Source: an uncultured Peptococcaceae bacterium
GTDB lineage: Bacteria > Bacillota > Peptococcia > Peptococcales > Peptococcaceae
DNA: 64,000 nt
Direction: 5' to 3'
NCBI GenBank assembly: GCA_902492275.1
Contig: CABUKW010000002.1
Span: forward strand, 17,972 to 81,971
A program made the position numbers and the translations under genes. How positions within the stretch are numbered: position 1 is the stretch's first letter; the number at the start of each line of letters is the position of its first letter. Shown here in pieces: positions 26,394 through 35,680 of this stretch. The notes beneath the pieces were generated by a model. That model made no database searches and was not told the DNA's origin. It saw only the letters and a list, made by a program, of their open reading frames with translations.

Positions 26394-28766
26394 TCAAATT
26401 TCCTGCTGGAAAGTCAGTCTTCCTTCATATATCACCGTCCAGGGGGCTGCCTGTTCAGCTGCTACTTGTCCGCCCAGTACTTCTAAGGCTTTGCGCAGTT
26501 CCATATTCCAACGGGACACCACAATGCGGTAATAACCAGAACAAAGAATTTCCCGCTTTGCACCGTATTCATAGCGTTCCTTTTCTATCACCGTCGGTGC
26601 AATAAGCTCCTGCCATTGAGCCTGTTTGCCATAAATCCAGACGGACGAAACACTCTGCTCTGCTGCCGATTCCTCCAAAGGCTTCACAAATTCCATTTGC
26701 AAATAGCAGCCTTCATCCACAGGAGACTGGTTAGGCAGCAAGGAAAAACGCAGATTGTTGTATTCTTCTCCGCATGCATAATGGGCGTCTGTTTTTTCTG
26801 TATCATAATACCATTCCATGCGCCGCAATTTTTCATGAAAATCCATCTGCGGCTGTCCGTATGGCTCCGGAACACCAAAAGCCTCTGCCCTAGCAAACCA
26901 CGGCTGCACCTGCTCCGTCACTGTCTTATCTGCCGATAAAGCAAGCGAACCACACTGCTGTTCCAACTCACTTCTGCTAAAGTGCAGCGTTTCATTGGTA
27001 AAAGAAATTCCCCAGGCGAGTGTCTGACCTAAGAAACGAAACTCTATATCAACTAACTGTGGATACTGGGCAAACAACAGAATAGCCGATTTCTCATAAT
27101 CCAATCTTGTTTTTTCCCGCTCTCGCAAATAGGCATCCCGTTCGTCAATAGTGAATTGCACACAATAAGTTCCTGGCTCCGGTAAACTAAAATTACATGA
27201 CAGAGAACCTGAACTGAGCATATCATAAAAAGGAAACGCCTCCCGCACTGCCAGCATTTGCTGCTCTCTGCGCCGCATGGTTTCCCCAATGGGCCATAAT
27301 TGAGCGGCCCGTTCCTCTGCCTGTTCAATCTCCCAAGCTTCTAACAGCTGCTGCAATTCCATCTGATTTTGCGGCGCATCAGTCAAGGTTAACGCCATAT
27401 CCAAATACTGACCGACATCCGTTTCCTCGCTGCGCCGATAAACCACTAGTGCGTCGGCCCGTTCAATTTGCAGCAAAGCCATCGCCACCCGCATATACTG
27501 CTCCATTTGCGGCTTATGCTGTTGGAATGCTAGATAACGATTGGTACTAAACTGAAAGCTACCGCTGCGCTCCTCTGGATTTTGTACAATTTCTTCTCGT
27601 ACATCATATCCTGTCACACTATATAGCGTTCCTTTGGGATGATAGGCAATCATTTGCCGCAGCTGCAAGGGATTATCGGGCCATAAAATCTCATAAACCG
27701 CTTGCAAATCTGGCTCTAAATCCAAATAATAATTCTGATAAAAAATGGACTTCCTTGATTCCTGTTGATACAGATTTTTTTCTAACGACGGCGTTATGGG
27801 ATTGCTCAGGCAGGACACCGCCACCATAATGCCGATAACCACCCACACCAGCAAAGCCTTTGCCGTCGGTCGGGCATACTGCAGAATATTCTTGACCCGC
27901 TGCTTGGTTCGGCTTTCGCCAAAGGCCAACGGCGTCAGCAAATGGCGATTGGCTACGCTCATAGCCAACAGCGTGCGGCTGTAATCTGCCTTGCAAGCGC
28001 TGCCTAGACGGGCTACCACCTTCTCATCACAGGCCTGTTCCAAATCCTGACCCAATAAATAATAGGCCCCATAAACCAACGGATTAAACCAGTGCAGCAC
28101 CAATGCAATCTGGGCGATAGCCTTCCACCATAAATCGCCCCGCCGAATGTGGCTTTGCTCATGCAGCACAATATAGTTCCGCGCTGCTCCCTCCAGTCCC
28201 AGCGGCAGATAGATTTTTGGCCGCAGCAGTCCCATCACAAAGGGATTGACAACACAGTCGCTCTCATAAATATTATCTACCACTCGCGTAGCCGTAGCTA
28301 CCCGCTGCCGCAATCCATACCACCGCCAACCGCTGTAGGCCGCAAACATCAGCACACCGATAAACCAAACCACCGGCAGTAGCATAATGAAACCAATGCC
28401 CCCCGTTTCATTATATCCAGCAACCCGATCCATCTCCTGCACCGGCTGGACAACAGCTGATTCCACAACCACATCAGTTTGCTTTGTCACCGGCAGCTGC
28501 TGCACATACACATCGGGCGTAATATATTCCAGCTGTGTACCGGACTGCACTGCGCCGTCCCACTGGGGAACATATTGCAGCAAGCTGTATTCACTGGTCA
28601 GCGCCACCGGACACAGCAGCCGAAAAAATACCGCAATCCACAACAAGCACATCATCCACTTCGGCACCTTCATCCGCTGCAATATCAACCGCATTACCAA
28701 CACCACCAGCAGCACACAGCTGGCCGTGATGCTCATATTCAATACCGTAATCAATAGCCTGTCCAT
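26394..28766 (-). CDS. BlaR1/MecR1-type M56 zinc protease sensor (locus 1)
   Basis: A 790-residue membrane signal transducer. Four N-terminal membrane helices enclose a cytosolic zinc protease loop with HEQSH (202-206) and downstream Glu (E243 in DLEQACDE). Then a membrane helix near 307-325 leads to an external domain of about 460 residues. On activation, BlaR1 proteins cut or inactivate the cognate BlaI. The external domain here shows no penicillin-binding STYK-type motif I can recognise and is longer than in classical BlaR1 (about 600 total), so the signal is probably not a beta-lactam. GAGGAGG precedes the ATG at 28766, 26 bases after the blaI-like gene. Confidence 0.85.
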   Translation of the reverse strand: MDRLLITVLNMSITASCVLLVVLVMRLILQRMKVPKWMMCLLWIAVFFRLLCPVALTSEYSLLQYVPQWDGAVQSGTQLEYITPDVYVQQLPVTKQTDVVVESAVVQPVQEMDRVAGYNETGGIGFIMLLPVVWFIGVLMFAAYSGWRWYGLRQRVATATRVVDNIYESDCVVNPFVMGLLRPKIYLPLGLEGAARNYIVLHEQSHIRRGDLWWKAIAQIALVLHWFNPLVYGAYYLLGQDLEQACDEKVVARLGSACKADYSRTLLAMSVANRHLLTPLAFGESRTKQRVKNILQYARPTAKALLVWVVIGIMVAVSCLSNPITPSLEKNLYQQESRKSIFYQNYYLDLEPDLQAVYEILWPDNPLQLRQMIAYHPKGTLYSVTGYDVREEIVQNPEERSGSFQFSTNRYLAFQQHKPQMEQYMRVAMALLQIERADALVVYRRSEETDVGQYLDMALTLTDAPQNQMELQQLLEAWEIEQAEERAAQLWPIGETMRRREQQMLAVREAFPFYDMLSSGSLSCNFSLPEPGTYCVQFTIDERDAYLREREKTRLDYEKSAILLFAQYPQLVDIEFRFLGQTLAWGISFTNETLHFSRSELEQQCGSLALSADKTVTEQVQPWFARAEAFGVPEPYGQPQMDFHEKLRRMEWYYDTEKTDAHYACGEEYNNLRFSLLPNQSPVDEGCYLQMEFVKPLEESAAEQSVSSVWIYGKQAQWQELIAPTVIEKERYEYGAKREILCSGYYRIVVSRWNMELRKALEVLGGQVAAEQAAPWTVIYEGRLTFQQEI

Positions 28767-28792
28767 CCCGCACCTCCTCGCTGCGTAAACCT

Positions 28793-29161
28793 TTACTGCT
28801 CTGTTTCCTGATGGGTTTCAATCAGCGCCAAAATCTCCGCCGCTTCCTGCTGCGACAATTTGCGGTCGCTGAGAAATGAGGCGATAAACTTAGGCAAGGA
28901 ATCGTCAAAGGCTTTCTCAATCACTGCCTGACTTTCATATTTTTGTACAGCCTCCCGTTTAACCAATGCCGTCACCACCGCATGGTCATTGCGCAGGATA
29001 CCTTTTTGACACAATTTTTTCAGAACTGTATACGTCGTGGATTTTTTCCAGCCCAGTTTCTCCGCGCTGAGTTTTACCAGCTCGCCTGAGCCCACCGGCT
29101 CATGATCCCACACCAAGCAGGCAAATTTATATTCACCGTCAAACAATTTTAAATCGTCCAT
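28793..29161 (-). CDS. BlaI/MecI-family repressor (locus 1)
   Basis: A 122-residue winged-helix repressor. The recognition region KKSTTYTVLKKLCQKGIL and the N-terminal LFDGEYKFACLVWDHEP match the BlaI/MecI family. The C-terminal half (FIASFLSDRKLSQQEAAEILALIE) is the dimerisation part. It presumably represses its own operon with the following M56 sensor through the two GTCTA-N6-TAGAC palindromes at 29181-29228. Its paralogue is at 55154-55519. Confidence 0.9.
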   Translation of the reverse strand: MDDLKLFDGEYKFACLVWDHEPVGSGELVKLSAEKLGWKKSTTYTVLKKLCQKGILRNDHAVVTALVKREAVQKYESQAVIEKAFDDSLPKFIASFLSDRKLSQQEAAEILALIETHQETEQ

Positions 29162-29180
29162 CTTATCACGTCCCTTTCAA

Positions 29181-29196
29181 GTCTATCGAGATAGAC
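29181..29196. promoter_or_regulatory. BlaI-type operator, distal copy
   Basis: GTCTATCGAGATAGAC, a 16-bp palindrome with one central mismatched pair. It lies downstream of the -10 box in the 5' leader of the blaI-like gene, exactly 32 bases (three helical turns) from the other copy, centre to centre. Confidence 0.88.
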
Positions 29197-29211
29197 CTTT
29201 CTTTTTCTCTA

Positions 29212-29240
29212 AGTCTATCATGATAGACCTATTCTGTCAA
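29212..29240 (-). promoter_or_regulatory. Promoter of blaI/blaR1 locus 1 with embedded operator
   Basis: TTGACA (29240-29235) and TAGACT (29217-29212) with a 17-base spacer. The operator GTCTATCATGATAGAC (29213-29228), a perfect palindrome, fills the spacer and overlaps the -10 box, so repressor binding would exclude RNA polymerase. Confidence 0.85.
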
Positions 29241-29251
29241 TGATAAATCAC

Positions 29252-29281
29252 TTGTAATTTACCCCCTCTTTCTTTTATAAT
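29252..29281 (+). promoter_or_regulatory. Putative sigma-A promoter of ahcY
   Basis: TTGTAA (29252-29257) and TATAAT (29276-29281) with 18 bases between. It is divergent from the BlaI-controlled promoter, whose -35 lies 11 bases away, so the two could interfere. Confidence 0.55.
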
Positions 29282-29369
29282 AAAAAGGTATGTATATGAT
29301 AATGGCTCTGGCCGTTAAAAATAGATCTGCCAACTTTATTGGCTGGGAAATTATTTAGGAGGATTTTAC

Positions 29370-30614
29370 ATGGAAAGTCAAATCAGAAATCTGGCTCTGG
29401 CGCCACAGGGTCACGATAAAATCAACTGGGTAAAAAACCACATGCCCATTTTAAATCAGTTAGAAGAAGAATTTCGTCGCACGCAGCCGTTTGCTGGTAA
29501 ACGGGTGGCTATTTGCCTGCACTTGGAGGCCAAAACTGCTTATCTGGCTCTGGTCATTCAAGCCGGTGGCGCACAGGTTGCAGTAGCAGCCAGCAATCCT
29601 TTATCTACCCAGGATGATGTAGTAGCGGCACTGGTTGACAGCGGTGTCACCGCTTTTGCCTGGCACGGTGCAACCGAGGAAGAATATTTCGGCCATATCG
29701 AAGCACTGATTCAAACCAAGCCCGATTTATTCATCGATGACGGCGGCGATTTGACTTCGCTGTTTCACAGTAAACATCCAGAAATGCTGCAAAATATTTT
29801 AGGCGGCGCTGAGGAAACTACCACCGGCATCATCCGTCTGCGCTCCATGGCAAATGACGGCGCATTGAAAATTCCTATGATTGCCGTAAACGACGCACTG
29901 ACCAAATATTTCTTCGACAATCGCTATGGCACCGGTCAGTCGGCTTGGGACGCTATCATGCGCACCACCAATCTGGTAGTAGCTGGAAAAACTGTAGTAG
30001 TGGCCGGTTACGGCTGGTGCGGCAAAGGCGCCGCTATGCGAGCCAAAGGATTAGGCGCTAAAGTCATTGTAACGGAAGTTGACCCCATCAAAGCCATTGA
30101 AGCTATCATGGATGGTTTTCAGGTAATGAAAATGGTGGACGCCGCTCCGTTGGGCGATTACTTTATCACGGTCACCGGCGACAAAAAAGTCATTACCGAA
30201 GAACACTTCCAGGTAATGAAGAACAAGGCCATTTTAGCGAATGCCGGCCATTTTGACGTGGAAATCGACAAAGAAGCGCTGAACCGCCTGAGCGTCAGCC
30301 ATGGACAGACCAAGCCAAACATCGAAGAATTTCATTTTGCCGATGGCCGCAAGGTCTACCTGTTAGGAGAAGGCCGTTTGGTCAACCTGGCCGCCGGCGA
30401 TGGACATCCGGCAGAAATCATGGATTTAACCTTCGCATTACAGGCGCTGTCCTTAGAATATGTGGTCAACCATCCCGAACTGGAAAATGCCGTACATTCG
30501 GTACCCAAAGAAATCGACCAGCGGGTGGCGCAAATTAAACTGCAGGCCTTAAACATCACCATAGACAGCCTCACCGCTGAACAGCAGGAATATCTCAATA
30601 GCTGGCAGCTATAA
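29370..30614 (+). CDS. ahcY: Adenosylhomocysteinase
   Basis: A 414-residue NAD-dependent S-adenosylhomocysteine hydrolase, which splits SAH to adenosine and homocysteine to relieve product inhibition of methyltransferases. Seen are LHLEAKTAYL, DDGGDLTSLFH, the ETTTGIIRL motif, KYFFDNRYGTGQSAWDAI, the NAD-binding GYGWCGKGAAMRAKGLGA and the C-terminal LLGEGRLVNLAAGDGHP. Shorter than vertebrate enzymes, as usual for bacterial and archaeal forms lacking an insert. AGGAGG precedes the ATG. The helicase gene follows after 18 bases. Confidence 0.94.
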   Translation: MESQIRNLALAPQGHDKINWVKNHMPILNQLEEEFRRTQPFAGKRVAICLHLEAKTAYLALVIQAGGAQVAVAASNPLSTQDDVVAALVDSGVTAFAWHGATEEEYFGHIEALIQTKPDLFIDDGGDLTSLFHSKHPEMLQNILGGAEETTTGIIRLRSMANDGALKIPMIAVNDALTKYFFDNRYGTGQSAWDAIMRTTNLVVAGKTVVVAGYGWCGKGAAMRAKGLGAKVIVTEVDPIKAIEAIMDGFQVMKMVDAAPLGDYFITVTGDKKVITEEHFQVMKNKAILANAGHFDVEIDKEALNRLSVSHGQTKPNIEEFHFADGRKVYLLGEGRLVNLAAGDGHPAEIMDLTFALQALSLEYVVNHPELENAVHSVPKEIDQRVAQIKLQALNITIDSLTAEQQEYLNSWQL

Positions 30615-30632
30615 GAACTGGAGGAGTTTCTC

Positions 30633-33389
30633 TTGCTGAAACTATCGTTTGTTTGTCTGGACACGGAAACCACCGGTCTGGACCAATCATCAGAAATTAT
30701 TGAAATCGGCATGGTAAAAGTTATTGACGGACAGATTGCTGACCGCTACAGCCAACTGATTAAGCCTTACAATCCTATTCCAGAAAACATTGTGCAGCTT
30801 ACTGGTATCGATGACGACATGGTAGAGCATCAGCCTCACTGGTGCGATGTCGAGCAGGCTGTGCTGGATTTCATCGGAGACTTTATGCTGGTGGCCCACA
30901 ATGTCAGCTTCGACAAAGGCATGCTGGAGCAGCATCTGGGCCGGATACTGCCCAATCAATGGGTGGATACCCATGATGCAGCCAAAATTTTTCTGCCTAC
31001 CTTAACCAGCTACAAGCTGATTAGTATTGCCGGCGCGCTGGGCATCGACAGCCAAGGCTTTCACCGCGCGCTGCAGGATGCTGACAGCACTGCCCAGGTG
31101 TTGTTAGCATTAAGCGATAAAGCCTGCCAGCTAAACCCATTCCTGTTGCAGAAAATTTTAGCCATTTTTGAAAAGGATGACTGTGGACTAGTCACCTGGC
31201 TAGAAAAAATCCGCACTGAGGCGGTAGCCCATGCGGAAATCGGCAAAAAGTATGATACTGTAGAGCCGGCGCCGGTATACGGTAAACGGCCGCTGCTCAG
31301 CTTCCATCAAACCAAAAAATTCTTTGAACCAGACGGTTTAATGGCCCACGCTTCACCATCTTATCAGCACCGCCCGCAGCAAATAGAAATGCAGCAGAGC
31401 ATTGCCAATGCCTTTTTGAACAGCAGCCACGGTATTATTGAGGCAGGCACCGGCACCGGCAAATCCTTTGCCTATCTGCTGCCGGCGCTGTTATGGGCTT
31501 ACGAGAACCAATGCCGGGTACTGGTTTCTACCAACACCATTGCATTACAGGAGCAGCTTTATCAGAAGGACATTCCCTTTCTGAAGCAGTGCCTGGATTA
31601 CGATTTTCCGGTGGCATTGAGCAAAGGCCGCAGCAACTATATTTGTATGCGCCGCTTTCAACAATATCTCAATCAGGCGGCCACAGTGAGCTGGAATGAA
31701 AAAATCTTTCTGGCGGAGCTGGTCTACTGGCTGACTATCACCACCCAGGGCGACAAAGAAACGCTCAATCTCAATAAGCTGGAACAACAATTCTGGGCAA
31801 CGATTGCCAGCCAGAGCGAAACCTGTATCGGCAGTCAGTGCGGTCAAATTCGTGACTGTTACTACATGCGCAACCGTAAGGAATGCGAAAACAGCATGCT
31901 CATTATCACCAATCATGCACTGTTATTGCAGAATATTAAATTGGAAAATCAAATCCTTCCCTCCTATGAATATATTATTGTGGACGAAGCCCACAATCTG
32001 GAGGATGAAGCTACCCGGCAATTTACCGATACGGTGGATTTGGAATTTCTGCGTAAGAACAGTCAGCACTTACTGCGCAGCAACAGTGTTGTGGCCCGCA
32101 TCATCAACAAGGTGAAAGATATGGCAGAAGCCAGCGAGGTCTATGACGATTTGCTTTTATCCCAGCGGCAGCTCAAAGAGGACGTAGACTTTTTGGAAAG
32201 CAACATCAAAACGGCCATTGATTATATCTTTACCATAGGGCAGCTTTCTCACAACAACGAATGGCGCATCACCGCCAAAGAGCGAAAGAGCGACTGGTGG
32301 CAGGAATTAGCTGCCCAACTGGACCGCATCAATGATTTAGTACGCACCGTCCACAACCGGCTTTCCCATATTCGCAACCGGATAGATATGTTTGAAGACA
32401 CCGATTTGTTAGCCAAAGAGCTAGTCTTTCAGCAAAGTTGGTTTGGGGAGCAGAACAAATTCATTGAAACATTCTTAGGCGAGAAGCGCAAAAACGACAT
32501 TTACTGGATTGAGTACACCCGTAGCAGTTGGGGCTCCAATCTTTGCCTTTCGGTAGCCCCTATTGACGTGATGCCGATGCTCAAAGAACGGCTCTTTGAT
32601 ACCAATGAAAGCGTCATTCTCACCTCAGCTACGCTGGCCATTGCCAATAATCTGAAATATACGGCGCAGCTTTATCTGTTGGAGGAATACGAGTATATCT
32701 CGTACATTACGCCTTCACCTTTCGATTATTCCAAACAATCCTGCATTGCCATTCCCACTGACATTGCCGACTATTCCCAAGTCAGTGAGGAAACCTATTC
32801 GGCTATGTTGATTAGCAGTTTGGAAAAAATCTTTCAGTCGGTGACTGGTGGTGTGCTGGTACTATTCACATCCTACGCCATGCTGAACAAAACCTATTTT
32901 GCACTTAAACGCAATCCAGCGCTGAGCAGCTACAACATTCTGGCTCACGGACAAGACGGCAACCGCACCAGCATTCTGCAAAGTCTGAACAGAACAGAAA
33001 ATACCATTGTTTTAGGCGCCAATAGCTTCTGGGAAGGCGTGGATGTAAAAGGCACAGGATTAACCACCCTGATTATCACCAAATTGCCCTTCCAACCACC
33101 CACCAAGCCCATCACCAGCGCCAAGATGGAATATATTCAGTCCCAAGGCAAAAACGGCTTTACCGCCTACAGTCTGCCCCAAGCCATACTCAAATTCCGG
33201 CAGGGCTGTGGACGGCTCATCCGCTCCGCCGATGACTGGGGCTCCATCATCATTCTGGATAAGCGGCTTCTGAGCAAAGGCTACGGCAAGGACTTTCTCA
33301 ATTCTCTGCCCCATCAACCCATTATCCGCAAACCATTGAACGAGGTCTGCCAAACTTTGCAGCAATGGATGCAGAAAAAAGCGAAATAA
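30633..33389 (+). CDS. dinG: DnaQ-exonuclease/DinG-type helicase fusion
   Basis: A 918-residue protein. Residues 1-165 form a DEDD 3'-5' exonuclease domain (DTETTGL, NVSFDKGM, HRALQDAD). The rest is a superfamily-2 XPD/DinG helicase with Walker A EAGTGTGKSFAYLLPAL and box II DEAHNLEDEA. Between them are cysteines (CIGSQCGQIRDC and KEC) that could hold the 4Fe-4S cluster. The C-terminal motif is GCGRLIRSADDWG. This fusion is the normal Bacillota DinG architecture and is thought to act in repair of abnormal DNA structures. Translation starts at TTG (30633) behind GGAGGAG. Coupled to ahcY by position. Confidence 0.9.
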   Translation: MLKLSFVCLDTETTGLDQSSEIIEIGMVKVIDGQIADRYSQLIKPYNPIPENIVQLTGIDDDMVEHQPHWCDVEQAVLDFIGDFMLVAHNVSFDKGMLEQHLGRILPNQWVDTHDAAKIFLPTLTSYKLISIAGALGIDSQGFHRALQDADSTAQVLLALSDKACQLNPFLLQKILAIFEKDDCGLVTWLEKIRTEAVAHAEIGKKYDTVEPAPVYGKRPLLSFHQTKKFFEPDGLMAHASPSYQHRPQQIEMQQSIANAFLNSSHGIIEAGTGTGKSFAYLLPALLWAYENQCRVLVSTNTIALQEQLYQKDIPFLKQCLDYDFPVALSKGRSNYICMRRFQQYLNQAATVSWNEKIFLAELVYWLTITTQGDKETLNLNKLEQQFWATIASQSETCIGSQCGQIRDCYYMRNRKECENSMLIITNHALLLQNIKLENQILPSYEYIIVDEAHNLEDEATRQFTDTVDLEFLRKNSQHLLRSNSVVARIINKVKDMAEASEVYDDLLLSQRQLKEDVDFLESNIKTAIDYIFTIGQLSHNNEWRITAKERKSDWWQELAAQLDRINDLVRTVHNRLSHIRNRIDMFEDTDLLAKELVFQQSWFGEQNKFIETFLGEKRKNDIYWIEYTRSSWGSNLCLSVAPIDVMPMLKERLFDTNESVILTSATLAIANNLKYTAQLYLLEEYEYISYITPSPFDYSKQSCIAIPTDIADYSQVSEETYSAMLISSLEKIFQSVTGGVLVLFTSYAMLNKTYFALKRNPALSSYNILAHGQDGNRTSILQSLNRTENTIVLGANSFWEGVDVKGTGLTTLIITKLPFQPPTKPITSAKMEYIQSQGKNGFTAYSLPQAILKFRQGCGRLIRSADDWGSIIILDKRLLSKGYGKDFLNSLPHQPIIRKPLNEVCQTLQQWMQKKAK

Positions 33390-33395
33390 AACGGA

Positions 33396-33444
33396 AAAGC
33401 TGCGTATCGTGGAAGAACAACTTCCGCAATACACAGCTTTTTCT
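33396..33444. terminator. Bidirectional rho-independent terminator
   Basis: A long imperfect stem with a GGAAG/CTTCC top and AAAGCTG/CAGCTTT base lies between convergent genes. It has TTTTTCTTT on the plus side and an A-rich start giving T-run on the minus side. Confidence 0.78.
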
Positions 33445-33840
33445 TTATCCGCGCAGCATCATAACCAACTCGGCAAGTCCCATACCGAAAGCCACCATCA
33501 AAAACACCATGCCCATAGAGTTCATGCGGTTCTGCCGCTTTTCTGTTTCTTCATAGCGGCCCGCCCGCATTATCAATACGCCACAGCAACCCATCAAAAC
33601 ATAACAGCCTATCTGCAGCCAACGGTAGATCTCCTGCCCATAAGCAGAGCCAGAAGCAAAACTGATAATCACAGCAATCAGCGCCAGCACCATGGCAGCG
33701 CCATAAAATTTCTGCCGTTTGGATTTCCATGCTTTTTTCTGCTGCTCTACAGCAGCCTTTCTCTCTTTTTTACTCGCCTTACGCTCTGCCGGCTTTTCCA
33801 GCGGCGCGGACACCGGCTTCTTTTGTTTTTTCTTTGTCAT
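33445..33840 (-). CDS. Small membrane protein with basic N terminus
   Basis: A 131-residue protein of unknown family. The first 50 residues are highly basic (TKKKQKK, ASKKERK) and followed by two or three hydrophobic helices (about 53-72, 79-95 and 112-130). Two or three helices with a long cytosolic Lys-rich head suggest a membrane-bound protein, perhaps nucleic-acid or phospholipid interacting, but that is a guess. GAGGAG precedes the ATG at 33840, and the transglutaminase-like gene ends 11 bases upstream, so they form an operon. Confidence 0.68.
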   Translation of the reverse strand: MTKKKQKKPVSAPLEKPAERKASKKERKAAVEQQKKAWKSKRQKFYGAAMVLALIAVIISFASGSAYGQEIYRWLQIGCYVLMGCCGVLIMRAGRYEETEKRQNRMNSMGMVFLMVAFGMGLAELVMMLRG

Positions 33841-33851
33841 TCTATGCTCCT

Positions 33852-34457
33852 CTATAACCGTTCCGGCAATTTTTTCTGCAGCAATTCCACACAATCGGTA
33901 TTTTCTTCCAATACCCTGGTGGTTGCCACCGGCGGCTCTGCATAAATCACCGGATAATCCACCTCGTCCAACTCGGTCCGCACGGAAAACACCAGTTGCT
34001 CCTGTTCTGGTCTTGCCACATCAAATTCTGCCACTTTGCCCGGCAAATTGCCGCGGGCGTCTATCCGTACCCATTTCTGTAAATCGGACAAATAAACAGC
34101 ATTTAAGGCATGAATAATATGGTCATTGGCCCGCGCCAAACGCTGATAGCACAAACCTGTGGCAATGCCCTGACTGCGCAATAACGCCGCCAGCAACATA
34201 GATTTGACATAGCAGACTCCCTCCCCCTCAGCCAAAGCTTCCGAGGCCGTATGGGTAATTTTATGGCTTCCAATATCGCCTGAATGGGGAATTTCATCCC
34301 GCACAAAGGTAAACGCCGCTTTAATCTTTTCCCTCTCCTCTTTGCATTCAGCAAACAGCTCTGCTGCCTTTTTCTGAATAAAGGGATGCTGCCAATCAAT
34401 ATAATGACTGGAAGCTAAATATGCCTGCAAATTTTCACATTCTAATTGATATTTCAT
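33852..34457 (-). CDS. Transglutaminase-like domain protein
   Basis: A 201-residue soluble protein with the papain-like transglutaminase core. The catalytic Cys is in GEGVCYVKSMLLAALLRSQG, His in DHIIHALNAVYL and Asp in WVRIDARGN. Such bacterial proteins are mostly peptidases or amidases; the substrate cannot be deduced. AAGGAG precedes the ATG at 34457. It lacks a signal peptide, so it acts in the cytosol. It is upstream of a small membrane protein in one operon. Confidence 0.8.
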   Translation of the reverse strand: MKYQLECENLQAYLASSHYIDWQHPFIQKKAAELFAECKEEREKIKAAFTFVRDEIPHSGDIGSHKITHTASEALAEGEGVCYVKSMLLAALLRSQGIATGLCYQRLARANDHIIHALNAVYLSDLQKWVRIDARGNLPGKVAEFDVARPEQEQLVFSVRTELDEVDYPVIYAEPPVATTRVLEENTDCVELLQKKLPERL

Positions 34458-34599
34458 CGTTCAAGACTCCTTCCCGTTCCACTATCTTCAGTATACTCCA
34501 TTTTCATTGCCAGGAAAAGATTTTTCTCTTGTTTCACCCCTTGACAAGTGGTGTATAATAGTAATAAGATTTTGATTTTCATCAGGGAGGTTTTTTCTC

Positions 34600-35130
34600 A
34601 TGCGTTACGCAATTCTTTATGATAGTCACACTGGCAATACCGCCAAAGTAGCTCAAACCATCCGCCATTCCTTGCCGGAAGACGAATGTTTATGCTTTTA
34701 TTCCACCATCGAAGCCTTAAAGCATCCAGAAAAATTTGCAGACGCCGATTTGATTTTCTACGGTTTCTGGGCGGACCGTTTATCTTGCCCGGAACAATCG
34801 CAAAAAGTGATGGCGCAGCTGCCTGCCACCAAAATTGCTTTATTCGGCACTGCCGGTTTTGGCGAAGGCGACACCTATTATCAGAAAATCCTGAATAACG
34901 CCGCCCAATATTTACCGCAGGGCGCAACCTTGCAGGGCACCTTTATGTGTACCGGCAAAATGCCGCTGGAAGTGCAGGAGCAATACCTCAAGCTGCTGCA
35001 CGACCCTGTCATGCAGGAACAGGCCAAAGAAATGCTGAAAAATTTCGATATGGTAAAAGGCCATCCAGACCAAAAAGATTTAGAAGCGGTCAGAGCCTTT
35101 GCACAGCAGCAGTACAGCACAGCAAAATAA
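34600..35130 (+). CDS. Flavodoxin-fold protein
   Basis: A 176-residue flavodoxin-like protein. The FMN phosphate loop is DSHTGNTAKVA (8-18), followed by FYGFWADRLSCPE and LFGTAGFGEGDTYYQ for the isoalloxazine-binding loops. The last 40 residues are a helical extension (QEQAKEMLKNFDMVKGHPDQ). It likely carries electrons or acts as a small flavoprotein oxidoreductase; no partner gene is adjacent. GGGAGG precedes the ATG. Upstream, TTGACA (34541) and TATAAT (34554) occur but not at standard spacing to each other. A strong terminator follows. Confidence 0.82.
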   Translation: MRYAILYDSHTGNTAKVAQTIRHSLPEDECLCFYSTIEALKHPEKFADADLIFYGFWADRLSCPEQSQKVMAQLPATKIALFGTAGFGEGDTYYQKILNNAAQYLPQGATLQGTFMCTGKMPLEVQEQYLKLLHDPVMQEQAKEMLKNFDMVKGHPDQKDLEAVRAFAQQQYSTAK

Positions 35131-35138
35131 TGACGTCG

Positions 35139-35168
35139 GCCCCGCCCTGCAAGCGGGGCTTTTATTTG
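35139..35168 (+). terminator. Rho-independent terminator
   Basis: GCCCCGC (35139-35145) pairs with GCGGGGC (35153-35159), followed by TTTTATTTG. It closes the flavodoxin gene. Confidence 0.88.
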
Positions 35169-35176
35169 TCTGCAAG

Positions 35177-35617
35177 TTAGCTTAGCTTTTTCTGCATAAA
35201 CACCATCTCTTCGTTGGTCTCTAAGCCCATTTTATTATAAAAACCCTCGGCAGCGGGATGCCGCAGCGTGTACAAGATTATTTCACGAATGCCTCGCTGC
35301 TGCAGCCGGCGTTCCAGCTCCTGATAAATGTTTGTCCCTAAGCCCTGCCCACGGCGGCTGTTATCCACACAAAATTCTCTAATTTGAAACTGCGTGCCAT
35401 TATAAAACGGTTCCGCATCGCCGAGAATCATACCGCAAAGTCCCTGTTCCTCATAAGCCAGCAGACCGTAAGCGCTAGGCCGCTGCAGCATCTGCCGCAG
35501 CCGTTGGCTGGCTGTCTCCTGGGTCCACTGCTCATTCCAGGGCGGCGCATTGAACGACGCCACATAAAGCGCCGCAATATCGGCAACGTCCTCCAACAGA
35601 AATTGTCTGTAATTCAT
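35177..35617 (-). CDS. GNAT-family N-acetyltransferase
   Basis: A 146-residue acetyltransferase with the GNAT fold. Motif A is present as FCVDNSRRGQGLGTNIYQEL (acetyl-CoA loop RxxGxG), and motif B as LYTLRHPAAEGFYNKMGL. The substrate is unknown. TAGGAG precedes the ATG at 35617. It lies just after the yqeY terminator on the same strand, so read-through is possible but it is probably a separate unit. Confidence 0.83.
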   Translation of the reverse strand: MNYRQFLLEDVADIAALYVASFNAPPWNEQWTQETASQRLRQMLQRPSAYGLLAYEEQGLCGMILGDAEPFYNGTQFQIREFCVDNSRRGQGLGTNIYQELERRLQQRGIREIILYTLRHPAAEGFYNKMGLETNEEMVFMQKKLS

Positions 35618-35630
35618 ACCATGCTCCTAT

Positions 35631-35670
35631 AAAAATAGGGCTGTCAACCTTTTTTAAGCCGACAAGCCCT
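35631..35670 (-). terminator. Terminator after yqeY
   Basis: AGGGCTTGTC pairs with GACAGCCCT with one bulge, followed on the minus strand by ATTTTTAT. It marks the end of the aroC-yqeY unit. Confidence 0.65.
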
Positions 35671-35680
35671 CGTGTATCGT

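Noticed and set aside
26394..28766. Beta-lactam resistance determinant.
   Set aside because: BlaI/BlaR1 pairs alone are not evidence of resistance. There is no beta-lactamase or PBP gene in the window and no penicillin-binding motif in the sensor domains.
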